DNA of 64,000 bases, taken from NCBI RefSeq assembly GCF_002102265.1, contig NZ_LQPG01000057.1, positions 20,238 through 84,237 on the forward strand, in the 5' to 3' direction. The stretch's first letter is position 1, and every line of letters begins with the position of its first letter. The position numbers were made by a program, and so were the translations under genes. Source of the stretch: Mycolicibacter longobardus (GTDB taxonomy: Bacteria > Actinomycetota > Actinomycetes > Mycobacteriales > Mycobacteriaceae). Shown one piece after another: positions 7,553 to 15,851 of the stretch. The notes beneath the pieces are model-generated. The model made no database searches. It was not told the DNA's origin and saw only the letters and a list, made by a program, of their open reading frames with translations.

Positions 7553-8725
7553 CGGCCCGTCATCTACGAGGACGTGCGTTGGGAACCGCAAGGGGTGCGG
7601 TACGCGAGTACCGCGCTGCCGAAGTACGGCACCTATCACCCGGCGATGCCGGCCGACATCGCCGACTTGACCCTGGATCTGCCACCGGCCGTGCTCGCGG
7701 AGGCCGAGACGGCCAGCCACGAGATCACCCGCTTCGACGCTGAGCTCGGACGCGAGATCGCACCATTCGCCTCCGTGCTACTGCGGTCCGAATCGGCAGC
7801 CAGCTCGCAGATCGAGAACCTGACGGCGTCGTCGCGCGCTATCGCCGAAGCCGAACTGTCCGGCGGCAGCACCAAGCGCAACGCCGAGATGATCGTCGCC
7901 AACACCGCTGCGATGCAGGCGGCGATCGCCTTGTCCGATACGGTGGATGCCGCGGCAATTCTGGCGATGCACCGCGCGCTGATGCATAGGGAACCCCGCC
8001 ACACGCCTGGTGAATTCCGCACCGAGCCGGTTTGGATCGGCGGCGGATCCAACCCCATTGGCGCGACATTCGTCGGCCCGCGCCACGAGCTGATTCCCGG
8101 CGCGATCACCGACCTGATCTCGTTCGCGCAGCGTTCCGACATTCCCGCACTGCCACAGATCGCGGTGGCCCACGCTCACTTCGAGACCATTCACCCTTTC
8201 ACTGACGGGAACGGACGCACGGGCCGCGCGCTGGTGCAGGCCATGCTGCGCAACAAGGGAATGACACGACAGGTGACGGTGCCGATCTCAGCAGGATTGC
8301 TCGCCGACACCGGCACCTACTTCGCCGCGCTCACCTCCTACCGCGAGGGCAACGCGGCACCGATTGTCGTGCGCTTCGCGCAGGCCGCTGTCCTGTCCAT
8401 CGCCAACGGGCGGGAGCTGGTCGCCGAACTTCGGGATATCCGGGAGAACTGGAACTCTCGGATCACCGCGCGCTCTGACTCAGCGGTGTGGAAGGTCGCC
8501 GACCTGTTGACCCGCCGCCCCGTCGTCAACGCGGCGCTACTCGCGGACGAGTTGGGTATCGAATCGACCAACGCCCACCGCTATCTGAATCCGCTGGCGG
8601 AGGCGGGAATCCTCATCGAAACGTCCAGCGGCTCCCGCAACCGGGTGTGGCGTTCCGCCGAGGTGCTGGCCGCACTCGACGCATTCGCCGAACGAGCCGG
8701 GCGGCGGAACCGATCCGAGCGTTGA
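7541..8725 (+). CDS. Fic family protein with winged-helix C terminus
   Basis: 394 residues. Fic enzymes transfer AMP (or other nucleotide parts) to target proteins. The N-terminal Fic_N part carries the inhibitory motif SSQIEN (S88...E92-N93, consensus [S/T]xxxE[G/N]), making this a class II, self-inhibited Fic. The core motif HPFTDGNGRTGR starts at His218, with all active residues present. After a helical linker, residues about 315-380 form a winged-helix DNA-binding domain (VADLLTRRPVVNAALLADELGI...NRVWRS). The GTG start is predicted leaderless and lies inside a dyad, so self-repression through this domain is likely. No antitoxin gene is adjacent; the gene ends 3 bp from a convergent neighbour. 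Confidence 0.92.
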   Translation: MTSLRPVIYEDVRWEPQGVRYASTALPKYGTYHPAMPADIADLTLDLPPAVLAEAETASHEITRFDAELGREIAPFASVLLRSESAASSQIENLTASSRAIAEAELSGGSTKRNAEMIVANTAAMQAAIALSDTVDAAAILAMHRALMHREPRHTPGEFRTEPVWIGGGSNPIGATFVGPRHELIPGAITDLISFAQRSDIPALPQIAVAHAHFETIHPFTDGNGRTGRALVQAMLRNKGMTRQVTVPISAGLLADTGTYFAALTSYREGNAAPIVVRFAQAAVLSIANGRELVAELRDIRENWNSRITARSDSAVWKVADLLTRRPVVNAALLADELGIESTNAHRYLNPLAEAGILIETSSGSRNRVWRSAEVLAALDAFAERAGRRNRSER

Positions 8726-8728
8726 GCC

Positions 8729-10177
8729 TCAGCCCAACACGGTGTGCATCAACATCACGTCGTAGGCGTTCCACAGCGACAGCGTGAAGTACACGTCCTT
8801 GCCCGTCGACCAGGGATGCATGTAGGGCGCGTAGATGCCGCCGGGAATCTGGCCGGTGGGAATCAGCGTCTGCTCGGCGCTCCACGGCCCCTGGGGCGTG
8901 GGAGCGGTGCGGGCCACGACGTCATTGCCGCCGTTGCCGTACAGCGCCAGGTACTGCTTGAGATAGGTGTTGTACTGCACCGACATCTCGCCCACCGGGC
9001 CGGGGATCACCGGGGTGGCCGCGGCCGGGTTGTTGGGCACCCACGAACCACTGTCCCCGTTCCAGTACTGGTACTTGGTGACGTCGGGGATGGCGCGCTC
9101 GGGCACCCGCGACAAGAACGCCGGACCGCCACGGCCGGCAGGAGTTCCGTAGGAGTACAGGTAGCCGTCATTGCCGCGTAGGAACGCGCCCTGCTGGAAT
9201 TTCTCGTTGCCGGGGACGAAGTGCGCCCGTGGGACATTCTCCGGCGACGACGAACGCACCGTCCCCGGATAGACGCCCCACGTTTCGCCGTTGTCGTTGG
9301 ACACCGCGATCGCCGAGTAGTTGGTGGACCATTCACCGTCGCGGCCCCACTGCTTGACCGACATGAAGTTCATGTACTGGTTGCCGCCGATCCCGACGGC
9401 GGCAGTGGGGATCATGCTCTCCTGGGAGGGCGACAATTGCAGGGCGGGCAGGATCTGCTTGGAGAAGTTCGCCTGGCGCAGTGGCGAACCCGAATACCTG
9501 TTGCCTACGGCGCCGGGGCCCACGGTGATCCCGTCGGCCAGGTTGTTGTCCTGGGTGCGCAGCAGCACGTTCTTCCGCCACTGCTTGCCCTGGATCCGGC
9601 AGTAGCCGAAGGTGTCGCCGAACGCCATGAGAATCTGACGGTTAGCGGCATCACCGTTGTCCCAAAGGATTCCGAGATCGGTGCCGGAGATGCCGAAGCG
9701 TTGCAGGGTCTGATTGGGACTGTTGGGTCCGGTCACCCACTCCACCAGCGATGTCTGGGATGCCGCGATAGCCCCGGCGGCGTCAGCGTTCGAAATACCC
9801 TGGTCTGCACCGGCGTTCGGAGCAGGTTGCGCGGGCTGCACCGGTTGAGCGGCATTCGGCGCCACCTGACCGCCCGGATACGGGGCCGGGGGCACCACCG
9901 CAGCCTGTTGCTTGATCGTGCCGTTCGGGTTGATCAGCGCGGCGATCAGCGGCCCCAGTTTGGGCAGCGGTGCGAGGTCATTGGTGCCGCGGGGCCGCCG
10001 CCCGATCGGCAGCTGTCCGGCTCCGGTGGCCGGCGAGCCCGGAGGCGGGTCGATGTTGGCCTCGGGGGCATTGCAGGTGGCCGCCATCGCCGGCGGGGCG
10101 AACTCGGTGGCCAGAACCAACCCGAGCACGACCGCCGGCACCATCGCCGCCGAGACGATTCGACGCGTCGCCGACAT
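8729..10177 (-). CDS. Secreted DUF4185 protein, probable arabinan-degrading family
   Basis: 482 residues. The ATG at 10177 follows a GGAAGG ribosome site and opens a signal peptide (RR, hydrophobic core, cleavage near AMA-A, residue 29); longer frames upstream lack such a site. After a Pro/Ala/Gln-rich linker (about 60-135) comes a domain of some 340 residues with repeated five-bladed-propeller-like strands (DLGILWDNGD, LMAFGDTFGYC, FMSVKQWGRDGEWSTNYSAIAVSNDNGETW, YLKQYLALYGNG) that fits DUF4185. Members of this family have been shown to be endo-D-arabinanases (GH183) acting on mycobacterial arabinan; whether this one is active is an inference. It stands alone, convergent with fic. Confidence 0.75.
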   Translation of the reverse strand: MSATRRIVSAAMVPAVVLGLVLATEFAPPAMAATCNAPEANIDPPPGSPATGAGQLPIGRRPRGTNDLAPLPKLGPLIAALINPNGTIKQQAAVVPPAPYPGGQVAPNAAQPVQPAQPAPNAGADQGISNADAAGAIAASQTSLVEWVTGPNSPNQTLQRFGISGTDLGILWDNGDAANRQILMAFGDTFGYCRIQGKQWRKNVLLRTQDNNLADGITVGPGAVGNRYSGSPLRQANFSKQILPALQLSPSQESMIPTAAVGIGGNQYMNFMSVKQWGRDGEWSTNYSAIAVSNDNGETWGVYPGTVRSSSPENVPRAHFVPGNEKFQQGAFLRGNDGYLYSYGTPAGRGGPAFLSRVPERAIPDVTKYQYWNGDSGSWVPNNPAAATPVIPGPVGEMSVQYNTYLKQYLALYGNGGNDVVARTAPTPQGPWSAEQTLIPTGQIPGGIYAPYMHPWSTGKDVYFTLSLWNAYDVMLMHTVLG

Positions 10178-10309
10178 GTCACACCCTTCCCCAGGACCCG
10201 CTCCCGGGCCTCGCACACTGTGACGATAGTGATTTCTGGGACCCCTGTGACCCACGGGAGACCGATAGAGACGCATCCGTGACGGTGTCGCAACCAGCGA
10301 CTTCGCCGC

Positions 10310-11212
10310 TCAGCCGGCCCGACTGACCTCGGCGATCACATCCGACACGCAGCGCAGTTGACCGAGGTCGGAGCTGGTCGGGATCAGATGAACTTCGTCG
10401 GTGCCCATCGCTTCGAACCGGCGCAGCACCTCGGCCAGCTCGTCCTCGCTGCCGGCCCAGCCCGTCGTCGGCGCCATCGCCTCGACATACTCGGCCGGAA
10501 TCCAGTTCATGTAGCGCAGCAGGTGCCGGCGCACCTGGTCACGGGCCGCATCACGATCCCCCAGGGCGAACCAGAACGACGTCGCCAGGTGCGGCTTGGC
10601 CCGGCCCGCCTGCCGCCAGGCGTCCCGGGCGACGTCGAACAGTTCGCTCTGCTTGGCCACGTCAAGGTCCATGGTGATGCCGGCCAGGCCCTCGGCCCAG
10701 CTCGCCGCGCTGCGCAGCGTCTTCGGACCGATGGTGCCCACCACCAGTGGGGGCCCGCCGGGTTGGGTCGGGGCCGGCCCGACCGGCAGCACCGACTCGG
10801 TGATCTTCTCCCCCGCCCAGACCCGTCGCATGGTCGCCACGGCCTCGGCCATCTCCCGCATCGTCTGCGTCGCCGGATCGGCACCGACCGCGCGGTAGTC
10901 CTCGACCCGGCCACCCACCCCCAGCCCGACGGTGAGCCGGCCGCCACTGAGCACGTCCGCGGTGGCAAGCGCCTTGGCCAGCATGACCGGATCATGCAGT
11001 TGCGGGACGATCACCGTCGTCACCAGGCGCACCCGCTCGGTCCACGCCGACAGCGCACCCAGCAGAGTCAGGCTGTCGGGGTTGGTGAACGCGATCCGCT
11101 CGCCCCAGCACAGCGACGAGAACGGCCCATCGTCTATCGCACGCGCCCAGTCGCGCAGCAGTGTTGCGTCCAGGTCCGGTTCCATCACCGGCATGGTCAT
11201 TCCGACCTGCAT
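10310..11212 (-). CDS. LLM-class F420-dependent oxidoreductase
   Basis: 300-residue luciferase-like protein: MQVGMTMPVMEPDLD start, WGERIAFTNPDSLTLLGALSAWTERVRL, ADVLSGGRLTVGLGVGGR and PPLVVGTIGPKTLRSAASWAEGL are the conserved blocks. The frame is open further upstream, but the ATG at 11212 gives the normal family N terminus and has CACAAT, a near -10 box, 7 nt upstream. Substrate unknown. It is divergent from the VOC gene, with about 46 bp between the two starts, and has no counterpart in the corresponding M. tuberculosis segment. Confidence 0.82.
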   Translation of the reverse strand: MQVGMTMPVMEPDLDATLLRDWARAIDDGPFSSLCWGERIAFTNPDSLTLLGALSAWTERVRLVTTVIVPQLHDPVMLAKALATADVLSGGRLTVGLGVGGRVEDYRAVGADPATQTMREMAEAVATMRRVWAGEKITESVLPVGPAPTQPGGPPLVVGTIGPKTLRSAASWAEGLAGITMDLDVAKQSELFDVARDAWRQAGRAKPHLATSFWFALGDRDAARDQVRRHLLRYMNWIPAEYVEAMAPTTGWAGSEDELAEVLRRFEAMGTDEVHLIPTSSDLGQLRCVSDVIAEVSRAG

Positions 11213-11258
11213 GACCGCGATTGTGGCACGGACGCCGAGCCGGGCCGACACTGGAGGA

Positions 11259-11642
11259 ATGAGTATTTCCTTCAACCACACGATCGTCGCCGCCCACGAC
11301 AAGCAGGCGTCAGCGGCGTTTCTGGCGGAGTTGTTCGGTCTGCCCGAACCGCAGCCGTTCGGTCACTTCGCGGTCGTCGGGCTCGATCACGAAGCCAGCC
11401 TCGACTACGCCGAAGTGCCCCAGGACGAGGAGATCCGACCGCAGCACTACGCCTTCCTGGTCTCCGAAGACGACTTCGATGCGATCTACGGCAAGATCTC
11501 CGCGCGCGGACTGGAGCACTGGGCGGATCCGGGCGGTCAGCGCCCCGGCGAAATCAACCGCCGCGACCACGGACGCGGCGTGTATTTCCGGGATCCCGCC
11601 GGCCACAACATGGAGATCCTCACCCGGCCCTACGGCAGCTAA
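11259..11642 (+). CDS. VOC-superfamily (glyoxalase/dioxygenase-like) protein
   Basis: 127 residues with paired beta-alpha-beta-beta-beta modules: SFNHTIVAAHDKQASAAFLAELFGL, then RPQHYAFLVSEDDFDAIYGKI, then GRGVYFRDPAGHNMEILTRPYG. Candidate metal ligands are His7 (first strand), His63 or so (QHYAFLV) and the Glu of NMEIL, the usual VOC positions. The function could be a glyoxalase, a dioxygenase or a binding protein. GGAGGA stands directly before the ATG. Its stop codon overlaps the stop of the convergent Rrf2 gene. Confidence 0.8.
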   Translation: MSISFNHTIVAAHDKQASAAFLAELFGLPEPQPFGHFAVVGLDHEASLDYAEVPQDEEIRPQHYAFLVSEDDFDAIYGKISARGLEHWADPGGQRPGEINRRDHGRGVYFRDPAGHNMEILTRPYGS

Positions 11643-12115
11643 CCGGAGGAATGGCCGCGCTGGCGCTCCTGGGTGCGATAGTCGGTGGCGAATTCGGCGA
11701 CGTGCGCGGGCAGATCGCCCGCCGCGACAGCGGCCAGGCTGGTCTCCTCGAGCACCGAACGCATGCTCGCCCGCAAGGCCCGCCACACGTCGGTCAAGGC
11801 GGCGGTCGGGCCCGCATAGGGCAGATCGCCCAGGCCGATGTCGCGAACACTGGCCAGCGGGCCGTCGATGCTGCGCAGCACGTCGGCGACGCTGATCTCG
11901 GTGGCCGCCCGGGCCAGCTCGTAGCCCCCGTCGCGGCCGCGCTGACTACGCACCAACCGATCGGTGCGCAGATCAGACAGGATGTCGACCAGGAACTGCG
12001 CCGGAATGCCCTGTGCGGCGGCTATCTCGTCGGTCTTGACCAGGGTGCCGGGCTCCGCGGTGGCGAGTTGGACCATCGCCCGCACCGCGTACTCCGCCTT
12101 GGCCGACATCCGCAT
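11639..12115 (-). CDS. Rrf2-family regulator (Rv1287-like)
   Basis: 158-residue winged-helix repressor: MRMSAKAEYAVRAMVQLAT, a recognition helix in AAAQGIPAQFLVDILSDLRTDRLVRSQRGRDGGYEL, and the family tail EISVADVLRSIDGPLASVRD. It lacks cysteine entirely, so it cannot hold an Fe-S cluster as IscR or NsrR do; in that respect it resembles CymR, which controls cysteine metabolism in Firmicutes. It is the last gene behind cysD-cysNC-cysQ (25-bp gap), as Rv1287 follows cysN in M. tuberculosis, which makes control of sulfate assimilation the best guess. The ATG at 12115 is chosen by comparison with Rv1287; 12124 and 12109 are alternatives. Confidence 0.88.
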   Translation of the reverse strand: MRMSAKAEYAVRAMVQLATAEPGTLVKTDEIAAAQGIPAQFLVDILSDLRTDRLVRSQRGRDGGYELARAATEISVADVLRSIDGPLASVRDIGLGDLPYAGPTAALTDVWRALRASMRSVLEETSLAAVAAGDLPAHVAEFATDYRTQERQRGHSSG

Positions 12116-12140
12116 CACGAGCATTCTTCCATCTGCGGCG

Positions 12141-12869
12141 TCAGCCGACGGCGGCGAGCACCGCTTGCGCGTATTCGGGGCGACACACCACCAGATCGGG
12201 CAGCAGCGGGTCCGGCCGGTTGTAGACCAGCGGCGAGCCGTCGATGCGGGAGGTGTGCAGGCCGGCGGCACGGGCCACGGCCACCGGGGCGGCCGAGTCC
12301 CACTCGTACTGTCCGCCGGCGTGGACGTAGACATCGGCGGTGCCCTGTACGACGGAGGCGACCTTGACCCCCGCCGAACCCATCGGCACCAGCACGCCGT
12401 CCAGACGGTCGCGGACGGCTTCCGCGAGAGCGGGTGGGCGGCTGCGGGACACCGCGATACGCGGCGGGCCGGTGTATTCGGGTGGGGCGGGCACGGTCGG
12501 CGTGGCCAGGGTGACACCGCGTGCGGGCAGGGCTATCGCACCGGCGGCCAGTTCTCCGGCCTGCCACAGCGCGACGTGCACAGCCCAGTCGTCACGGCCG
12601 AGTTCACTGAACTCCCGGGTGCCGTCGAGCGGGTCCACAATCCACACCCGCTCGGCGCGCAGGCGTACCGGGTTGTCGGCGCCCTCCTCGGACAGCACCA
12701 CGTCGTCCGGCCGTTCGCTCGCCAGTGCGGCCATCAGGAAGTCATGAGACCGCTTGTCTCCGGCCGCTTTCCGCTCTGCCTCGGTCCCGTCGGCCAGTTC
12801 TTCGCGAACCGTCAGCAGCAACCTGCCGGCCTCGGCGGCAAGCTGGGCAGCCAGCTGATGATCCGTCAC
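12141..12869 (-). CDS. cysQ: 3'-phosphoadenosine 5'-phosphate phosphatase (CysQ type)
   Basis: 242-residue member of the lithium-sensitive inositol-phosphatase fold, expected to hydrolyse PAP to AMP and so clear the by-product of sulfate activation. Metal-binding motifs are visible: VVLSEEGAD, VDPLDGTREF and WDSAAPVAVARAAG. The GTG start overlaps the cysNC stop (GTGA), so it is coupled to cysNC. In M. tuberculosis cysQ (Rv2131c) is elsewhere; here it is part of the sulfate operon. An inositol monophosphatase role cannot be excluded from sequence, but the neighbours favour CysQ. Confidence 0.92.
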   Translation of the reverse strand: MTDHQLAAQLAAEAGRLLLTVREELADGTEAERKAAGDKRSHDFLMAALASERPDDVVLSEEGADNPVRLRAERVWIVDPLDGTREFSELGRDDWAVHVALWQAGELAAGAIALPARGVTLATPTVPAPPEYTGPPRIAVSRSRPPALAEAVRDRLDGVLVPMGSAGVKVASVVQGTADVYVHAGGQYEWDSAAPVAVARAAGLHTSRIDGSPLVYNRPDPLLPDLVVCRPEYAQAVLAAVG

Positions 12870-14719
12870 TTTCGGGCGTCGATCGCGTTGATGACCTGGC
12901 GGGCCTGCTGGTCGATGCTGTCCTGCGAGCTCAATCGCACGTCGGGATTCCTCGGCCGCTGATACGGGCTGTCGATACCGGTGAAATGCGTGATCAGGCC
13001 CGCGCGCGCCTTGGCATACAGCCCCTTGGGATCCCGCTGCTCGCACACCTCCAGTGAGGTGTCACAGAACACCTCGACGAAGTCGAACCCGGCGTCGGTG
13101 TGCACCTGGCGGGCCATCTGGCGATGCTCGATCAGCGGGCTGATCGCCGGCACCAGCACGATCTGCCCGGAGTCGGCCAGCAGGGTGGCCACGTGCGCCA
13201 GCCGGCGCAGGTTCTCGGCACGGTCAGCCATCGAGAATCCCAGGTCGGCGTTGAGGCCGTGGCGCAGATTGTCGCCGTCGAGAACGTAAGCGGGCGTTCC
13301 CCTTTCGAGCAACAATTGCTCAACGCGCATGGCCACCGACGACTTGCCCGCGCCGGACAGGCCGGTCAACCACACGGTGCGGCCCTTCGACAACCGGTCC
13401 GTCGCGGTGACCAGCGACTCGTGTCGCACCGTGTTCGGGCTGGCGACCCGGCCTGAGACGTCGCGCAGCACCATGCCGGCCGCGACGGTTCCGTTGGTGG
13501 CCTGGTCGATGAGGATGAACGACCCGGTGCTGTCGTTGCGGGTGAACTCGTCGAGCATCAGCGGAACCTGGGCGCGCAGCGAAACACGTCCGAGCTCGTT
13601 GAGCTTCAAGGTGTTTGCGTCTTTGTCCCGGTGCAGGGTGTTGACGTCGAGGCGGTAGTCCAGCGCCATCACCTTCACCCGGGTGGTGCGGGTGGTGTGT
13701 TTGATGATGTAGTCGTTGCCCGGTTGCAGGGTCGCACCGTCGGCCATCCAGCACACGGTGGCGTCGAAGTCCTGGGCGACGCGCGGCTGGTTGTTGGTGC
13801 GGGCGATCATGTCGCCGCGGGAGATGTCGATGTCGTCTTCGAGAGTGACCGAGACGGCCATCGGCGGAAACGCTTCGTCCACTGCGCCGCTCGGTCCCTC
13901 GATCGCGGCGACCCGGCTCGGCTTGCCGGACGGCAGCACCACGATGTCGTCGCCGGGGCGCAGCACACCGCTGGCCACCGTGCCGGCATAGCTGCGGTGG
14001 TCGGCGTGCTCGTGGGTCTGCGGGCGAATCACGTACTGCACCGGGAATCGCACGTCGACCAGGTTGCGGTCGCCGGCGATGTAGACCTCTTCGAGGTGCG
14101 ACAGCAGTGCGGGGCCGTCGTAGTAGGGGGTCTTGTCGGACTTGGTCACCACGTTGTCGCCGAGCAGCGCCGAGATCGGGATGGTCGTCACGTCGTGCAC
14201 GTCCAGGCGGGTGGCGAACGAGTGGAAGTCGTCCCGGATCGCCTCGAATTGCTCTGCATCCCAGTCGATCAGGTCCATCTTGTTGACGGCCAGCACGATG
14301 TGGCGGATGCCGAGGAGCGACGCGAGGAAGGTGTGCCGGCGGGACTGCTCCTGCAGCCCGTGGCGCGCGTCGACCAGCACGATCGCCAGCTGGGCCGTCG
14401 AGGCGCCGGTCACCATGTTGCGGGTGTACTGGATGTGCCCCGGAGTGTCGGCGATGATGAATTTCCGCTTGGGCGTTGCGAAATAGCGGTAGGCGACGTC
14501 GATGGTGATGCCCTGCTCGCGCTCCGCGCGCAGGCCGTCGGTGACCAGGGCCAGGTCGGTGTAGTCGTTGCCGCGCTCCCGGGAGGTGCGCTCCACCGAG
14601 GCCAGTTGGTCCTCCATGACGGCCTTGGAGTCGAACAGCAGCCGCCCGATCAGCGTGGACTTGCCGTCGTCGACCGATCCGGCCGTCGCGATTCGAAGCA
14701 GCGTGGTTGCCGCACCCAT
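12866..14719 (-). CDS. cysNC: Bifunctional sulfate adenylyltransferase subunit 1 / APS kinase
   Basis: 617 residues, two enzymes in one chain. Residues 1 to about 430 are the CysN GTPase: G1 loop GSVDDGKST (14-22), EQGITIDVAYRYF, DTPGH, NKMD, then two beta-barrel domains. From about 440 on is APS kinase (CysC) with P-loop GLSGAGKSS near residue 450, DGDNLRHGLNADLGFS and the FCDTSLEVCEQRDPKGLY block. With CysD it couples GTP hydrolysis to APS formation and then makes PAPS. The ATG shares its A with the cysD stop (TGATG), and the gene overlaps cysQ. Confidence 0.96.
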   Translation of the reverse strand: MGAATTLLRIATAGSVDDGKSTLIGRLLFDSKAVMEDQLASVERTSRERGNDYTDLALVTDGLRAEREQGITIDVAYRYFATPKRKFIIADTPGHIQYTRNMVTGASTAQLAIVLVDARHGLQEQSRRHTFLASLLGIRHIVLAVNKMDLIDWDAEQFEAIRDDFHSFATRLDVHDVTTIPISALLGDNVVTKSDKTPYYDGPALLSHLEEVYIAGDRNLVDVRFPVQYVIRPQTHEHADHRSYAGTVASGVLRPGDDIVVLPSGKPSRVAAIEGPSGAVDEAFPPMAVSVTLEDDIDISRGDMIARTNNQPRVAQDFDATVCWMADGATLQPGNDYIIKHTTRTTRVKVMALDYRLDVNTLHRDKDANTLKLNELGRVSLRAQVPLMLDEFTRNDSTGSFILIDQATNGTVAAGMVLRDVSGRVASPNTVRHESLVTATDRLSKGRTVWLTGLSGAGKSSVAMRVEQLLLERGTPAYVLDGDNLRHGLNADLGFSMADRAENLRRLAHVATLLADSGQIVLVPAISPLIEHRQMARQVHTDAGFDFVEVFCDTSLEVCEQRDPKGLYAKARAGLITHFTGIDSPYQRPRNPDVRLSSQDSIDQQARQVINAIDARK

Positions 14720-15657
14720 CAGAAGTACCCCTGCCTCTTGCGGTCTTCCATACCTGCTTCGGAGATCCGGTCGTCGGCGCGGGTGGCACCGCGCTCGGTC
14801 AGCCGCGACACCGCGGTCTCGTCGATCACCTCGTCGACGGTTACCGCGGTGGACTCCACACAGCCCGTGCAGGTGACATCGCCGACCGTGCGGAACCGGA
14901 CCGAGGTCTCGAACACCTCTTCGCCGTCGACGGGCCGCAGGAACTCGTGATCGGCCAGCAGCATGCCGTCGCGCCGGAACACCTTGCGTTGATGCGCGAA
15001 ATAGATCGACGGCAAGGTGATGTCCTCGGCGCCGATGTAGGACCAGATGTCGAACTCGGTCCAGTTCGACAGCGGGAACACCCGGATGTGCTCGCCGGTG
15101 CGATGCCGGCCGTTGTAGAGGTTCCACAGCTCGGGCCGTTGCGCCTTGGGGTCCCACTGGCCGAACTCGTCGCGGAAGCTGAACACCCGCTCCTTGGCGC
15201 GGGCCTTCTCCTCGTCGCGGCGGGCACCACCGAACGCCGCGTCGAACTTGTTCTCGCGGATCGCCCGCAGCAGGGTGACCGTCTGCAGCGGGTTGCGCGA
15301 CGGCCCGTTGTCGACCACCCGGCCGGCGTCGATGTCGTCCTGCACCGAGGCGACCACCAGCCGCACTCCCGTCGCCGCGACCAGCTCGTCGCGCGTGGAG
15401 ATGACCTCCTCGAAATTGTGGCCGGTGTCGACGTGCATCACCGGGAACGGCAGCCGGCCCGGCGTGAACGCCTTCACCGCCAGGTGCAGCATGACGATGG
15501 AGTCCTTGCCGCCGGAGAACAGCAGCACCGGGCGCTCGAACTCCGCGGCCACCTCCCGGATGATGTGGATGGCCTCGGCCTCCAGGGTGCGCAGATGCGT
15601 CAGCTGATAGTGCCCGGCCGTGGGCGCCTCCGGAGTCGCGGTGATGTTACTGGTCAT
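14719..15657 (-). CDS. cysD: Sulfate adenylyltransferase subunit 2
   Basis: 312-residue ATP-pyrophosphatase subunit of ATP sulfurylase. The PP-loop SGGKDS is at 48-53; VMHVDTGHNFEEVI, FGGARRDEEKARAKERVFSFRD, PLSNWTEFDIWSYI and the C-terminal RKRQGYF are family hallmarks. It is the first gene of cysD-cysNC-cysQ-rrf2. The ATG has an AAGGAAG ribosome site. An AT-rich leader with an imperfect palindrome lies upstream and may be the control site. Confidence 0.97.
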   Translation of the reverse strand: MTSNITATPEAPTAGHYQLTHLRTLEAEAIHIIREVAAEFERPVLLFSGGKDSIVMLHLAVKAFTPGRLPFPVMHVDTGHNFEEVISTRDELVAATGVRLVVASVQDDIDAGRVVDNGPSRNPLQTVTLLRAIRENKFDAAFGGARRDEEKARAKERVFSFRDEFGQWDPKAQRPELWNLYNGRHRTGEHIRVFPLSNWTEFDIWSYIGAEDITLPSIYFAHQRKVFRRDGMLLADHEFLRPVDGEEVFETSVRFRTVGDVTCTGCVESTAVTVDEVIDETAVSRLTERGATRADDRISEAGMEDRKRQGYF

Positions 15658-15688
15658 GACTTCCTTGCCAGAGATATCCGATAATCTT

Positions 15689-15701
15689 GGTGAGACTTAC
15701 C
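15689..15701. promoter_or_regulatory. Imperfect palindrome upstream of cysD
   Basis: GGTGAGACTTACC, 10 of 13 positions symmetric (GGTRAG-N-CTYACC pattern), centred about 38 bp before the cysD ATG in a locally AT-rich stretch. It is a candidate operator for the Rrf2 regulator encoded at the end of the operon; no binding data are available. Confidence 0.35.
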
Positions 15702-15838
15702 ATATTTGTTGGTTATGACTGGCTATGCAACCAGGTGGGCCTCTTGCTGTCAATGCGGTCTCACCTGCGTTGCCCCCCACACCCCCGGGGTGACGACAAT
15801 GGGCAAAAGTTCCCATACCGATTGAGGTTGGCCGGCAA

Positions 15839-15844
15839 TACCTT
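15839..15844 (+). promoter_or_regulatory. Predicted -10 box, leaderless start of DUF4333 lipoprotein gene
   Basis: TACCTT, then exactly 7 nt, then the ATG at 15852. This decides the start among several upstream possibilities in the same frame. Confidence 0.5.
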
Positions 15845-15851
15845 GTGGCGT

